Shown here piece by piece: positions 32,007-41,054 of a stretch of DNA of 46,210 nucleotides. The notes beneath the pieces are model-generated. The model did no database searches, was not told the DNA's origin, and saw only the letters and a list, made by a program, of their open reading frames with translations. A program made the position numbers and the translations under genes. Position 1 is the stretch's first letter; every line of letters begins with the position of its first letter. This DNA is from an uncultured Eubacteriales bacterium (GTDB lineage Bacteria > Bacillota > Clostridia > Oscillospirales > UBA644). The stretch covers positions 1 to 46,210 of the forward strand of contig CAJLLT010000016.1 in the NCBI GenBank assembly GCA_905207625.1, given 5' to 3'.

Positions 32007-32864
32007 ATGATAATTACGGAAAAGTATATAGATCTGCATACCCATTCCTGTAAATCCGACGGTTCAATGACCCCCGCGGAGCTTGTTCGTCACGCAAAGG
32101 CCGGCGGACTTGCCGCGGTTGCCCTTTCCGACCACGATAACTGCGACGGTGTTGCGGAGGCGGTGGCTGAAGGGGAAAGGATCGGTATAGAAGTCGTTCC
32201 CGCAATCGAACTTTCAGCTATTTCCGATACCGAAACGCATATCCTCGGTTACTATATAGATATAAATAACAGGCATTTTCTCCAGCGTCTTGAAGATGCC
32301 CGCCGTGTCCGGGTAGAGCGGCTTGAACAGACCTGCGCCGCATTGAGGGACCACGGTTTTGACGTTACCATGGAGGAGGCCGGAAAGTATGCCGGTTCCG
32401 GCGTTCTCTGCCGGGCTCATTTTGCCCGTCTTATGGCGGATAAGGGATATGTTAAAAGCCCGAAAGAGGCATTTGATCTGTGGCTCGGCAACGGGCGTCC
32501 CTGTTGTAACAACAAACAGTGCTTTACCGATGAGGAGTGTGTTCAGCTCATAAAGGAAGCCGGAGGCTTGTCCTTTGTCGCTCACCTGCACCTTACAAGA
32601 AAACCTCAGGATGAACTGGAAAAATTCCTTATCCGGCTCAAGGGCGTGGGACTGGACGGGGTCGAGGGCTATTATACCGAATATACCCCGCAGATGCAGC
32701 AGGACTATCAGTCCATGGCGAAGCGCCTGGGTCTCCTGATTTCCGGCGGAACGGATTTCCACGGTACAATGAAACCCCATATTTCCATCGGAACGGGGCT
32801 GGGAAATATGAAAATACCGTACTCGGTACTTGAAAATATTAAAAAATATCGTTCGCATAAATGA
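32007..32864 (+). CDS. PHP domain metal-dependent phosphoesterase
   Basis: 285 residues. PHP motifs: YIDLHTHSCKSDG (metal histidines, residues 7-19), LSDHDNCDG near 39, PAIELSA near 67, FVAHLHL near 191 and GGTDFHG near 250. The domain with its mid insert resembles YciV/RNase AM-type 3',5'-nucleotide phosphatases. The start is odd: the only ATG (32007) touches the AGGAG ribosome site with no spacer, whereas the codon at ideal distance is ATT (32013). A mutated or non-standard start is possible. It lies 53 bases after the larA-like gene and 12 before gnd. Confidence 0.9.
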   Translation: MIITEKYIDLHTHSCKSDGSMTPAELVRHAKAGGLAAVALSDHDNCDGVAEAVAEGERIGIEVVPAIELSAISDTETHILGYYIDINNRHFLQRLEDARRVRVERLEQTCAALRDHGFDVTMEEAGKYAGSGVLCRAHFARLMADKGYVKSPKEAFDLWLGNGRPCCNNKQCFTDEECVQLIKEAGGLSFVAHLHLTRKPQDELEKFLIRLKGVGLDGVEGYYTEYTPQMQQDYQSMAKRLGLLISGGTDFHGTMKPHISIGTGLGNMKIPYSVLENIKKYRSHK

Positions 32865-32876
32865 AAGGATACTGTC

Positions 32877-34328
<1,452 letters not shown>

Positions 34329-34494
34329 TTTTCCCGGGTAAATCCGGCAAATACTTTGTCAGCGGGCGACACGTCGCTTCGGTTACATACAGAGAGTATT
34401 CACCCTTGTTGCAAAAATATTGTCTGAAGTGATCCTGGGTTGTTGGCCCGCATAATTCCTCCGGCAAACTTATCTCTTCTGAAAGGATAAAATC

Positions 34495-35571
34495 ATGAAA
34501 GAAATCAGAAAAAACTGCAAATATGCACTTGTTGTTCCTTCAAGTATGGGCGTCAGAATCTGCCCTGCGGCAGGACAGCCCGTGGCTAGCTCCGATACAT
34601 TTTTCATGCAGGCGACTTCGGCTGAGACAAATGTCGCAAGCATTTCCTCTTATCTCGGTCTTCCCGTCAAGGTTCTGACCACATTTGTCAAAGACAGTCC
34701 GATTGCGGATTTTATAAAGCGCAATCTCCGCAGCAGAGGCATGGACTTTGAGGGCAAGGAAGTAGAGCAGGGCGGACCCTGGGGATACAGACATCAGTTC
34801 AATATTGCCGACAGCGGATACGGTTCCAGAGGTCCCCGTGTTCAGAATGACCGTGCCGGCGAAGTAGGCAGAACTCTGAACATCAAGGACTTTGACCTTG
34901 ACCGGATCTTCGGTGAAGAGGGCGTTGCTGTCCTTCATCTGTCCGGACTTATAGGTGCCCTGTCCCACGAAACCAGTGTCTTTTGCCTGGAACTTGCCCG
35001 CGCGGCAAAAAAATACGGAACCCTTATTTCTTTCGACCTGAACTACCGCGCCTCTTTCTGGAAGGGAAGGGAGCAGGAGCTTCGCGAGATATTCACGGAG
35101 ATTGCTTCCGTATCCGATATCCTCGTGGGTAATGAGGAAGATTTCCAGCTTTGTCTCGGTATTCAGGGACCCGAAGCCGGAGGCAAGGACATCGCCTCCA
35201 AGATTGACGGCTTCAAGGGAATGATCGAATGCGTCAAAAAGCAGTTCCCCAACGCCTCCGTTTTCGCAACCACACTGCGTCAGGTCGTAAATGTCAACAA
35301 TCATTTCTGGGGCGCAATAATGCTTGTGGGCGATGAGTGGCACGTTGTGGAACCCCGTCCCATTACGGTTCTTGACCGTATCGGCGGCGGTGACGGATTT
35401 GTGGGCGGACTTCTGTACGCTATTCTCAAGGGCTGGGACAGCGAAAAGTGGATACAGTTCGGTTGGGCGAGCGGAGCTCTTGCCACCACATTCCTTACCG
35501 ACTATGCTCAGCCTGCGGATGAAGATCAGATCTGGGCTGTCTGGGGCGGAAATGCCAGGGTAAAGAGATAG
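34495..35571 (+). CDS. PfkB family sugar kinase (2-keto-3-deoxygluconate kinase-like)
   Basis: 358 residues, ribokinase/PfkB fold. The motif 2 region is PITVLDRIGGGDGFVGGLLYAI (usually D-T-x-G-A-G-D; here D-R-I-G-G-G-D, with the catalytic Asp kept), and LISFDLNYRASFWKG and ILVGNEEDF are typical of 2-keto-3-deoxygluconate and related kinases. It would phosphorylate a sugar acid or sugar. A GAAAGGA site precedes the ATG. It is separated from gnd by 166 bases that hold no gene, promoter or terminator I can support, and is followed by a clear terminator. With gnd and a LarA-like gene it suggests sugar-acid metabolism. Confidence 0.9.
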   Translation: MKEIRKNCKYALVVPSSMGVRICPAAGQPVASSDTFFMQATSAETNVASISSYLGLPVKVLTTFVKDSPIADFIKRNLRSRGMDFEGKEVEQGGPWGYRHQFNIADSGYGSRGPRVQNDRAGEVGRTLNIKDFDLDRIFGEEGVAVLHLSGLIGALSHETSVFCLELARAAKKYGTLISFDLNYRASFWKGREQELREIFTEIASVSDILVGNEEDFQLCLGIQGPEAGGKDIASKIDGFKGMIECVKKQFPNASVFATTLRQVVNVNNHFWGAIMLVGDEWHVVEPRPITVLDRIGGGDGFVGGLLYAILKGWDSEKWIQFGWASGALATTFLTDYAQPADEDQIWAVWGGNARVKR

Positions 35572-35596
35572 TATCCCTTACCCCGTAAAGTGAAAT

Positions 35597-35625
35597 AAAA
35601 GAGCGGAAGAAATTCCGCTCTTTTT
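35597..35625 (+). terminator. Rho-independent terminator after the PfkB kinase
   Basis: Arms 35597-35608 and 35613-35624 pair over 12 bases around a GAAA loop, running into a T tract, 26 bases after the stop codon. Confidence 0.92.
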
Positions 35626-35685
35626 GTATTCTTATTCTTACGTGTACCTGTCTTGCCGGGGGGGTATGTCTGCCGATCGAATCAA

Positions 35686-35718
35686 ATGCCCTGAGCCGGA
35701 ATCATCGGCTCAGGGCAT
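35686..35718 (-). terminator. Terminator-like hairpin for the leftward glycosidase unit
   Basis: Perfect 13-base arms (35686-35698, 35706-35718) with a 7-base loop, just past the stop at 35751. On the minus strand only a short TTTGATT follows, so it is a weak terminator. Confidence 0.65.
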
Positions 35719-35750
35719 GGACTTGTTATATGTTTTCGGCGGCAATCCTG

Positions 35751-36821
35751 TCAGATGACTTCCATATCCGCGATCTTCCATCCGTCGTCCGTTCTTACAA
35801 AACGGATCCTGTAGGCGGCGGGGAAAGTGTCGGTGAGGACTTTGCTGACTATTTTATAATCAAAGGCAAGACATATTTCTGTTCTGTCGTCGCTGTATTC
35901 TTCGTAATCCGTAAACCTCAGGTCGAGTATTTCCGCGCTTTTGTAGTCGGGCTGAAAAATAACCCACCATTTATGATAATCCTGCATGGTTTTGTAGAAG
36001 TCCGTTTCCGGCAGCAGATAGGTGAGAAAGACCTCGGATTCCCCTTTGATATGTACAGCCGTGGAGTATACCGTTATGGCCTCTTCGGCAAGGCTTTCTA
36101 TTTCTTCCCGGTGCTTTTCCGGTTTTTCGTAGTGCAGTTCATGAACAGAAGAGTGTTTCTCCGCACAATTTTCTCCTGAAGCGGAGGTCACGCTGAACTC
36201 GGAGTTTACCGGAAGACGGAAAAATGTATACTTCCGTTCCGTGGGGGACGGATAACCTTTGTATTCCGGGAAGTCCGGTATCGTTATGGTTTCCGACGGG
36301 TAGTCCTCCGGCACGGACACCCCGTTTACGGTTATCTTTGCGCCCTCCGGGACAGTAACAGTTGTTTCATCGGTAAACTCGGCTTTATCCGCGCCGCAGA
36401 CTTCCCATAGTTCAAACCCGTGTTCAGTGGTCTGTCCGGAGGGGCGGACCCATATATGTCCCAGTTCCGTTCCCGTCTGCGCGTATACGGTATACCCGGT
36501 CTCTTCTTCCCCGGAGGCCCCTACGCTTCTGAGGTATCTGAGATCCGTATATTGTGACTGGTAGCGTCCGTCAAGCCATTGGGCGAATTTTTCTTCAGTG
36601 CAGAAACCTCCGGGTTCATACCCGGCAAAAGCCATCGCAACGCTGTAGTCGCCCTTTGCCAGCCGGCTGTAATACTCGTCGATCACCCTTTCCGGTAGGC
36701 TGAACTGATATTCTTCAAGGCGTACATCGATCTCATTCCAGCCGTATACGGTAAGTCCAGCTCCCACGGCGACAAGCACAAGGAGAAAAATTACGAATAC
36801 AGGAAATTTTTTCTTTTTCAT
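35751..36821 (-). CDS. Membrane-anchored extracytoplasmic protein, unknown function
   Basis: 356 residues. A single N-terminal membrane segment (KFPVFVIFLLVLVAVGAGLT, residues 5-24) anchors a large soluble part that should lie outside. It contains a helical NTF2-like stretch near 45-65 (RVIDEYYSRLAKGDYSVAMA), a beta-rich TVPEGAKITVNGVSV segment near 168 that recalls TcaA-type repeats, and a C-terminal NTF2-like half ending AYRIRFVRTDDGWKIADMEV. I cannot name the family. ATG 36821 has GGGAGGA upstream and overlaps the stop of the phosphodiester glycosidase gene (ATGA), so the two are coupled and may act together at the cell surface. Confidence 0.8.
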   Translation of the reverse strand: MKKKKFPVFVIFLLVLVAVGAGLTVYGWNEIDVRLEEYQFSLPERVIDEYYSRLAKGDYSVAMAFAGYEPGGFCTEEKFAQWLDGRYQSQYTDLRYLRSVGASGEEETGYTVYAQTGTELGHIWVRPSGQTTEHGFELWEVCGADKAEFTDETTVTVPEGAKITVNGVSVPEDYPSETITIPDFPEYKGYPSPTERKYTFFRLPVNSEFSVTSASGENCAEKHSSVHELHYEKPEKHREEIESLAEEAITVYSTAVHIKGESEVFLTYLLPETDFYKTMQDYHKWWVIFQPDYKSAEILDLRFTDYEEYSDDRTEICLAFDYKIVSKVLTDTFPAAYRIRFVRTDDGWKIADMEVI

Positions 36822-37912
36822 TCTTCCTCCCGTGCAAGCACAACAAACCCGGTGGGAATTCTTCTCGGTCCGTAAAGGGAGCAGCATTTGCTGATTATCT
36901 CTCCTTTGTACACCATCAGTGACGATGATCCTCCGTCAAGATTTCCGGCATTTACCGCGCCGAAATCCACCATTATTTCTACCAGATCGGCATATGTGGC
37001 ACCCAGACTCTGGGGTTGCCTGCCGTCTATGACGAGAAGGAGCACCGCTCCGTCCGCCCGCTGCCCTATGGCTGTCCGGGGATTGAGTCCGCTGCCCCGT
37101 CCGTAAAGATTCCTTGCTACCCCGTCTTTTATCAGAGTCGGCGCGAAGGATACGGCATTCACTATCCCTGCGTCAAGGGCTTCCTGTGCTGTCATTTTTC
37201 CCACGATAAGCTTTCCTTCGGCGGTAAACCCGGAAACCTCATACTGGGGGATTTTCCCTTTATCATTCGGTTCTTTGGAGCCGGCAATAAGTTCTCCGTC
37301 TTTTATTACCAGACCCACAGGCTGGGCGCCGCCGCGGGTCCCCTCCGTATCCACAAAGCCCGCGCCGTTTATTCCCGCCACGGCTCCGGTGTCCTTCACC
37401 ATTTCTTTGAGCTTCAGACCTTTTCCTCCCGGAGTAAATGGGTAGGAGGTCGCAAGAGCGATCCGGGCAGGGTCGGAAACTATCATCATTTTCCCTTTGT
37501 ACGTTCCGCCTTTGACTTCATATATTTCGATCCCGTCTTCGGCGAGAACCAGGTCTGAGGGCTGCTCGGTCGGCTTTTCCGAGGGGGTTGTCGGCTCTGT
37601 GGGCAAGGGCTTCTGTTCCGGTTCAAAGCCGTCTCCGTTGCATATGACTTCTATTTCCTCATCGGAGAGAAACCATCCGGCAAGAAAACCTCCGGAACTT
37701 GTCTCTGTTACCGTTCTTACGAACAGGTCCCTCGCTTTAGGGGAGGGGCCGTTGATTATTCTTGCCACTGTCCCGTACAGGAAAATAAAAATCATGGCAA
37801 TTATCAAAATCAGAGTAATAAATGTCTTTGCTAAGACAGACAATACCGTCCGTCCGGTGTTTTTTCTTTTTTCCGTCGCCGGGAGCTGCCCGGCTGTTCT
37901 TGTTCCTGACAT
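36818..37912 (-). CDS. Phosphodiester glycosidase (NAGPA domain) membrane protein
   Basis: 364 residues. A basic N terminus and one membrane helix (about 27-50, VLAKTFITLILIIAMIFIFL) anchor the protein; a low-complexity Pro/Thr/Glu linker (near 97-118) leads to the NAGPA domain. Its signature parts are VAGINGAGFVDT, PVGLVIKDGELI, RTAIGQRADGAVLLLVIDGR and NAGNLDGGSSSLMVYKGE. The family removes GlcNAc from phosphodiester-linked glycans (uncovering enzyme in animals) and trims wall polymers or phosphoglycans in bacteria. ATG 37912 is chosen because AAGGA lies just upstream; a GTG six codons earlier is less likely. A sigma-A promoter lies about 50 bases upstream. Confidence 0.92.
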   Translation of the reverse strand: MSGTRTAGQLPATEKRKNTGRTVLSVLAKTFITLILIIAMIFIFLYGTVARIINGPSPKARDLFVRTVTETSSGGFLAGWFLSDEEIEVICNGDGFEPEQKPLPTEPTTPSEKPTEQPSDLVLAEDGIEIYEVKGGTYKGKMMIVSDPARIALATSYPFTPGGKGLKLKEMVKDTGAVAGINGAGFVDTEGTRGGAQPVGLVIKDGELIAGSKEPNDKGKIPQYEVSGFTAEGKLIVGKMTAQEALDAGIVNAVSFAPTLIKDGVARNLYGRGSGLNPRTAIGQRADGAVLLLVIDGRQPQSLGATYADLVEIMVDFGAVNAGNLDGGSSSLMVYKGEIISKCCSLYGPRRIPTGFVVLAREEE

Positions 37913-37961
37913 GTTTTTTCCTTTGTACACCGTAAAAAGAGCTACGTTATCCTACGGATCC

Positions 37962-37990
37962 AGTATAACAGAAAAAACTGCTCTTGTCAA
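37962..37990 (-). promoter_or_regulatory. Promoter of the phosphodiester glycosidase unit
   Basis: Minus strand TTGACA (37990-37985) and TATACT (37967-37962), 17-base spacer. It partly adjoins the end of the FAD oxidoreductase gene. Confidence 0.75.
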
Positions 37991-38007
37991 GAACGGTTCG
38001 TGTTTTT

Positions 38008-39171
38008 TTACCTGGAAAACGGGATATTTTCCTCTTTGTCCCCCTCAGTCATGCTAACCAGAGCCCTTGCGCATATCTCCGAGCATACGGCATTGCTTTC
38101 CGTGCCGCAGTATGCGTAGAAAAAACCCTGCATGGAACTGTCTCTTCCTATGACCGGAAGTCCGCCCCTTTTTGCGTAAGGGATAAGGCTTTTTTCGGAT
38201 ACTACTATGCCATCGGTGCAGAAAAACATTGCTCTCAGAACCTGCTCCAGGTATGACAGACTGTACTTTTGCGCAAAGCTTCCCGTTGCCCCCCTGTCCC
38301 AGAATGCGGAGACGCTTCCGTCGGCATTCACGCAGAAGGTCATGGGGCTTCGGTACAGATCCCGGATAACACAGCCCTCATACCATCCCCGGAGTTTTTT
38401 TATCGGCTCTGTCCGGAGAATGAAAAGGGTACTCCGGTTAAGGGGAAGTCCTTTGGAAACGTAAAACCCCTTGTCTGCATATTTCCGGCAGTCCATGACG
38501 GTGTTGCAGAAAATGGTTTTTTCCCCGTCTGTCAGGCATGAGAACCGAAATGGTCTGCCCGATCCGGTACTTATGCTTTCAACGGTCGTATCTTCATGGA
38601 TCATTGCGCCGGAAAGTGAGAGCTGATCTGCCAGCGTGCCGGCAAGATCCGAAATATCAAGCACCGCCGCATCGGCCCGACTGTATACGCCCGCGGTAAG
38701 GTCAAAGGAGAATATGTCCTTTGCCGTCTCCTCCGTCATGTATGCCGTATCTGTTCCGGAAAAGTTCCGCAGCCTGTATTCCCGCTGTACCTTGTCCGTG
38801 TCCCTTCCGTCCGTAAAAAGGAGTGTATTTTTCTGTTCAAGGCTTTTGCATCCCAGTTCCTGTGCGATTCCGACGAGGGACTCAAAACCCGACCGTGCCG
38901 CATCATGCCAAAGGTCTGCCTTCTGACCGAATCCCGAGGCTGCCCGGTCATAAGTCATTGCTCCGTCGGACATGATTATTCCCATGTGTTCCGCCGCGGT
39001 AAGAGGGCAAACCCTGTCCGACTCTGCTATACATACTTTTTTCCCCATTGCGGAAAGTCTCCTTGCCGTCAGAAGTCCGCAAAGAGTTGCACCCACCACC
39101 AGTACATCGCATTCAATGTCTGAATCCGGCGGGAAAAACCGGGGAGTCCTGCTGATTTTTTCGGTAAGCAT
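38008..39171 (-). CDS. FAD-dependent oxidoreductase (DAO family)
   Basis: 387 residues. The N-terminal dinucleotide fold reads CDVLVVGATLCGLLTARRLS then VCIAES (residues about 21-50); the usual GxGxxG has become G-A-T-L-C-G, so its middle glycine is lost while the acidic ribose-binding Glu is kept. The middle and C-terminal parts follow the D-amino-acid/glycine oxidase pattern (TLADQLSLSGAMIHEDTTVE; PYAKRGGLPVIGRDSS; GFFYAYCGTESNAVCSEICA). AGGAGG lies seven bases before the ATG. Substrate unknown; there is no adjacent partner gene in the same direction except the glycosidase unit downstream. Confidence 0.85.
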   Translation of the reverse strand: MLTEKISRTPRFFPPDSDIECDVLVVGATLCGLLTARRLSAMGKKVCIAESDRVCPLTAAEHMGIIMSDGAMTYDRAASGFGQKADLWHDAARSGFESLVGIAQELGCKSLEQKNTLLFTDGRDTDKVQREYRLRNFSGTDTAYMTEETAKDIFSFDLTAGVYSRADAAVLDISDLAGTLADQLSLSGAMIHEDTTVESISTGSGRPFRFSCLTDGEKTIFCNTVMDCRKYADKGFYVSKGLPLNRSTLFILRTEPIKKLRGWYEGCVIRDLYRSPMTFCVNADGSVSAFWDRGATGSFAQKYSLSYLEQVLRAMFFCTDGIVVSEKSLIPYAKRGGLPVIGRDSSMQGFFYAYCGTESNAVCSEICARALVSMTEGDKEENIPFSR

Positions 39172-39183
39172 TTTTCTGCCTCC

Positions 39184-39272
39184 TGATAATAGTTTGTCTC
39201 ACTCCGATAATTCCCCTGTTTTGCCGTGTTTATGCTTTTGTACCCGTGTTATGGTAAAAAATGATAATAGTT
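39184..39272 (+). repeat. Pair of identical 11-base direct repeats
   Basis: TGATAATAGTT occurs at 39184-39194 and 39262-39272, in the gap between the divergent oxidoreductase and lipoprotein genes. They may be regulator sites. Confidence 0.35.
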
Positions 39273-39292
39273 CGGCAAATTCGGGAAATATA

Positions 39293-39321
39293 TTGACAAA
39301 TCGGATAAAATATGTTATCAT
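39293..39321 (+). promoter_or_regulatory. Promoter of the beta-propeller lipoprotein gene
   Basis: TTGACA (39293-39298) and TATCAT (39316-39321), 17-base spacer. A 7-bp hairpin with a CGAA loop (39331-39348) sits near the predicted 5' end of the mRNA, which could protect it from decay. Confidence 0.75.
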
Positions 39322-39395
39322 AAATCCGTACCATCCCCGAAGGGATGGGGAAAAAAAGCTGAAAAACGCTCCCGGTTTTTGAGAAAGGAAAAATC

Positions 39396-40895
39396 ATGAA
39401 AAAGAATTCTCTGCGTATCTTTGCGATACTCCTTGCGGTTCTGATGTCCGTCGCCATGCTGGCTGCTTGCAAGGATACGACAAAACCCACTGAACCTGCA
39501 ACGGATCCTGCGACAGATCCCGCAACCGAGCCTGCAACCGACCCCTCCACCGAGCCTGACAGAACCAATGTCATAGCTCTGGGCGATTACAAAGTGTTCT
39601 ACAGCGAGCACGGTTCGGACGGCGGACTGTATGTTGTGGACAATCTGATGCAGAACAGCGGAAAGACCGTTGAATACTCCACCTCCGAGTTCGCTTTCGA
39701 AGAACCCAAGGAAATAATCATTGCGTCAAAGCGTTATTACGACAAGTATAACGACCGTTATGTTGACAACGATTTCTCCCGTGCCGGCATCGACGAGATC
39801 TACGCCGATCTTGAAGGGGGACAGTTCCGCATAGTCCGTAAGGACAACGACGACGGTGAAAGAATATATATCGTCGGTTCTTCCAACGTAATGTGCCTTG
39901 AAGCGTGCCAGTATTTTATACAGCACTTCATCGCAAACAGTGAGCCCATAGAAAACGGCTATGAGTACACCTCTACCTGCAATCCCAGCGGTTATGCGCC
40001 CTATATTTATCAGGAAAACGGTACTTACTACATGTTCTCCCAGAACGGCGGCATGAAGTATGCTACCTCCACTGATCTTGTAAATTGGAGCGGATATGAC
40101 AACAGCCTTGATCTGACTTTGCCTGCCGGCGTCTCCGAGATCAAAGACGTTGAACTTCACAAAATAAACGGCAAGTACTACTTTGTGGGCGCAAAAGACA
40201 ACAAGCTTGTTCTTCTTGTGTCCGATTCCCTTACCGGAAAGTTTGCTCCCGTCAAGGACGGAAGCCTTCTGGGCAATGTTCCTTATACCGTAAACTATCC
40301 CACTCTGTATACTGATAAAGACGGTGTTACCTGGTGCGTTTACGTTTCCGACTGGCTCGCCCGTACCGATTACAGGGGCAATGTCTGGGGCGTCAAGCTT
40401 AACGCTGACCTCACCGACGCTGCGGAAGAACCTTTCCTGATCCTCAGCAAAGGCATAGTCAAGGTTGGTTCCGTCACCAACGATACAGAGAGACCTCATG
40501 TCTACGTGACTGAAAAGGGGACTCTCCTGATACTCTTCTCCGACTATGACTCCGCGAAGAAAGCCGTCCGTGACCGCAGCATGGCTATATATGTGGCCCG
40601 TTCCAACGACGGTACTCTTACCGGTAAGATGCATCTGGACAATGCTTCTTTCGTTTTCCCGAATTATGAAGAGGGCGGATACCTCTGGACCATGGGCGGT
40701 TACACCATGGGCTCCATCGTCACCGCTCCCGACGGAAGTCTCAAGGCAGTTGTAAGCAGTGATGATGCCGATGACTGGGGCAGAATACTGTTCCGTGACG
40801 TTATAGCCGATTCCATTGACGACGCGGTCTATATTGATCTTTCCAAGTCCTTCACCATCGTTGACTGGCTGCGCTACAACCTCGTGGAAGACTGA
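39396..40895 (+). CDS. Secreted lipoprotein with GH43-like beta-propeller
   Basis: 499 residues. The signal MKKNSLRIFAILLAVLMSVA ends in the lipobox MLAAC (Cys near 25). A linker of imperfect T-E/D-P-A repeats (about 28-53) follows. An N-terminal domain (about 57-185) is unassigned. The C-terminal part (about 190-490) repeats the propeller pattern of GH43-like hydrolases: NGTYYMFSQNG, YATSTDLVNWS, INGKYYFVGAKDNK, VTWCVYVSDW, TERPHVYVTEKGTLLILFSDY. The catalytic aspartate usually found at the start of the first blade seems absent (GYAPYIYQ), so binding rather than hydrolysis is possible. Strong promoter, leader hairpin, ribosome site AAAGGA and biased codons suggest high expression. Confidence 0.8.
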   Translation: MKKNSLRIFAILLAVLMSVAMLAACKDTTKPTEPATDPATDPATEPATDPSTEPDRTNVIALGDYKVFYSEHGSDGGLYVVDNLMQNSGKTVEYSTSEFAFEEPKEIIIASKRYYDKYNDRYVDNDFSRAGIDEIYADLEGGQFRIVRKDNDDGERIYIVGSSNVMCLEACQYFIQHFIANSEPIENGYEYTSTCNPSGYAPYIYQENGTYYMFSQNGGMKYATSTDLVNWSGYDNSLDLTLPAGVSEIKDVELHKINGKYYFVGAKDNKLVLLVSDSLTGKFAPVKDGSLLGNVPYTVNYPTLYTDKDGVTWCVYVSDWLARTDYRGNVWGVKLNADLTDAAEEPFLILSKGIVKVGSVTNDTERPHVYVTEKGTLLILFSDYDSAKKAVRDRSMAIYVARSNDGTLTGKMHLDNASFVFPNYEEGGYLWTMGGYTMGSIVTAPDGSLKAVVSSDDADDWGRILFRDVIADSIDDAVYIDLSKSFTIVDWLRYNLVED

Positions 40896-40919
40896 TTCCG
40901 GTTCCAAACATTGTAATTG

Positions 40920-40948
40920 CAGGGCAGAACCTCGGTTCTGCCCTGTTT
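40920..40948 (+). terminator. Rho-independent terminator after the lipoprotein gene
   Basis: Arms 40920-40930 and 40935-40945 pair perfectly over 11 bases with a 4-base loop, then TTT, 25 bases past the stop. Confidence 0.8.
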
Positions 40949-41054
40949 CCGTATAGGAAGTTTCACTGTACCCGTGATTTTTCCCCGGGAAGACAGTCTT
41001 TGCCAACGTCTCATAAAACCGCGTTCCCGTGTATAGATATTAATACGGAAGGAC

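Noticed and set aside
39480..39560. Short tandem repeat that might be a CRISPR or variable repeat array
   Set aside because: It encodes the Pro/Thr/Asp linker of a lipoprotein, has no spacers and is too short; no CRISPR array was seen anywhere.
39726..41006. A 426-codon minus-strand frame opposite the beta-propeller lipoprotein
   Set aside because: Covers a clearly coding lipoprotein gene and its terminator; the translation has no domain pattern.
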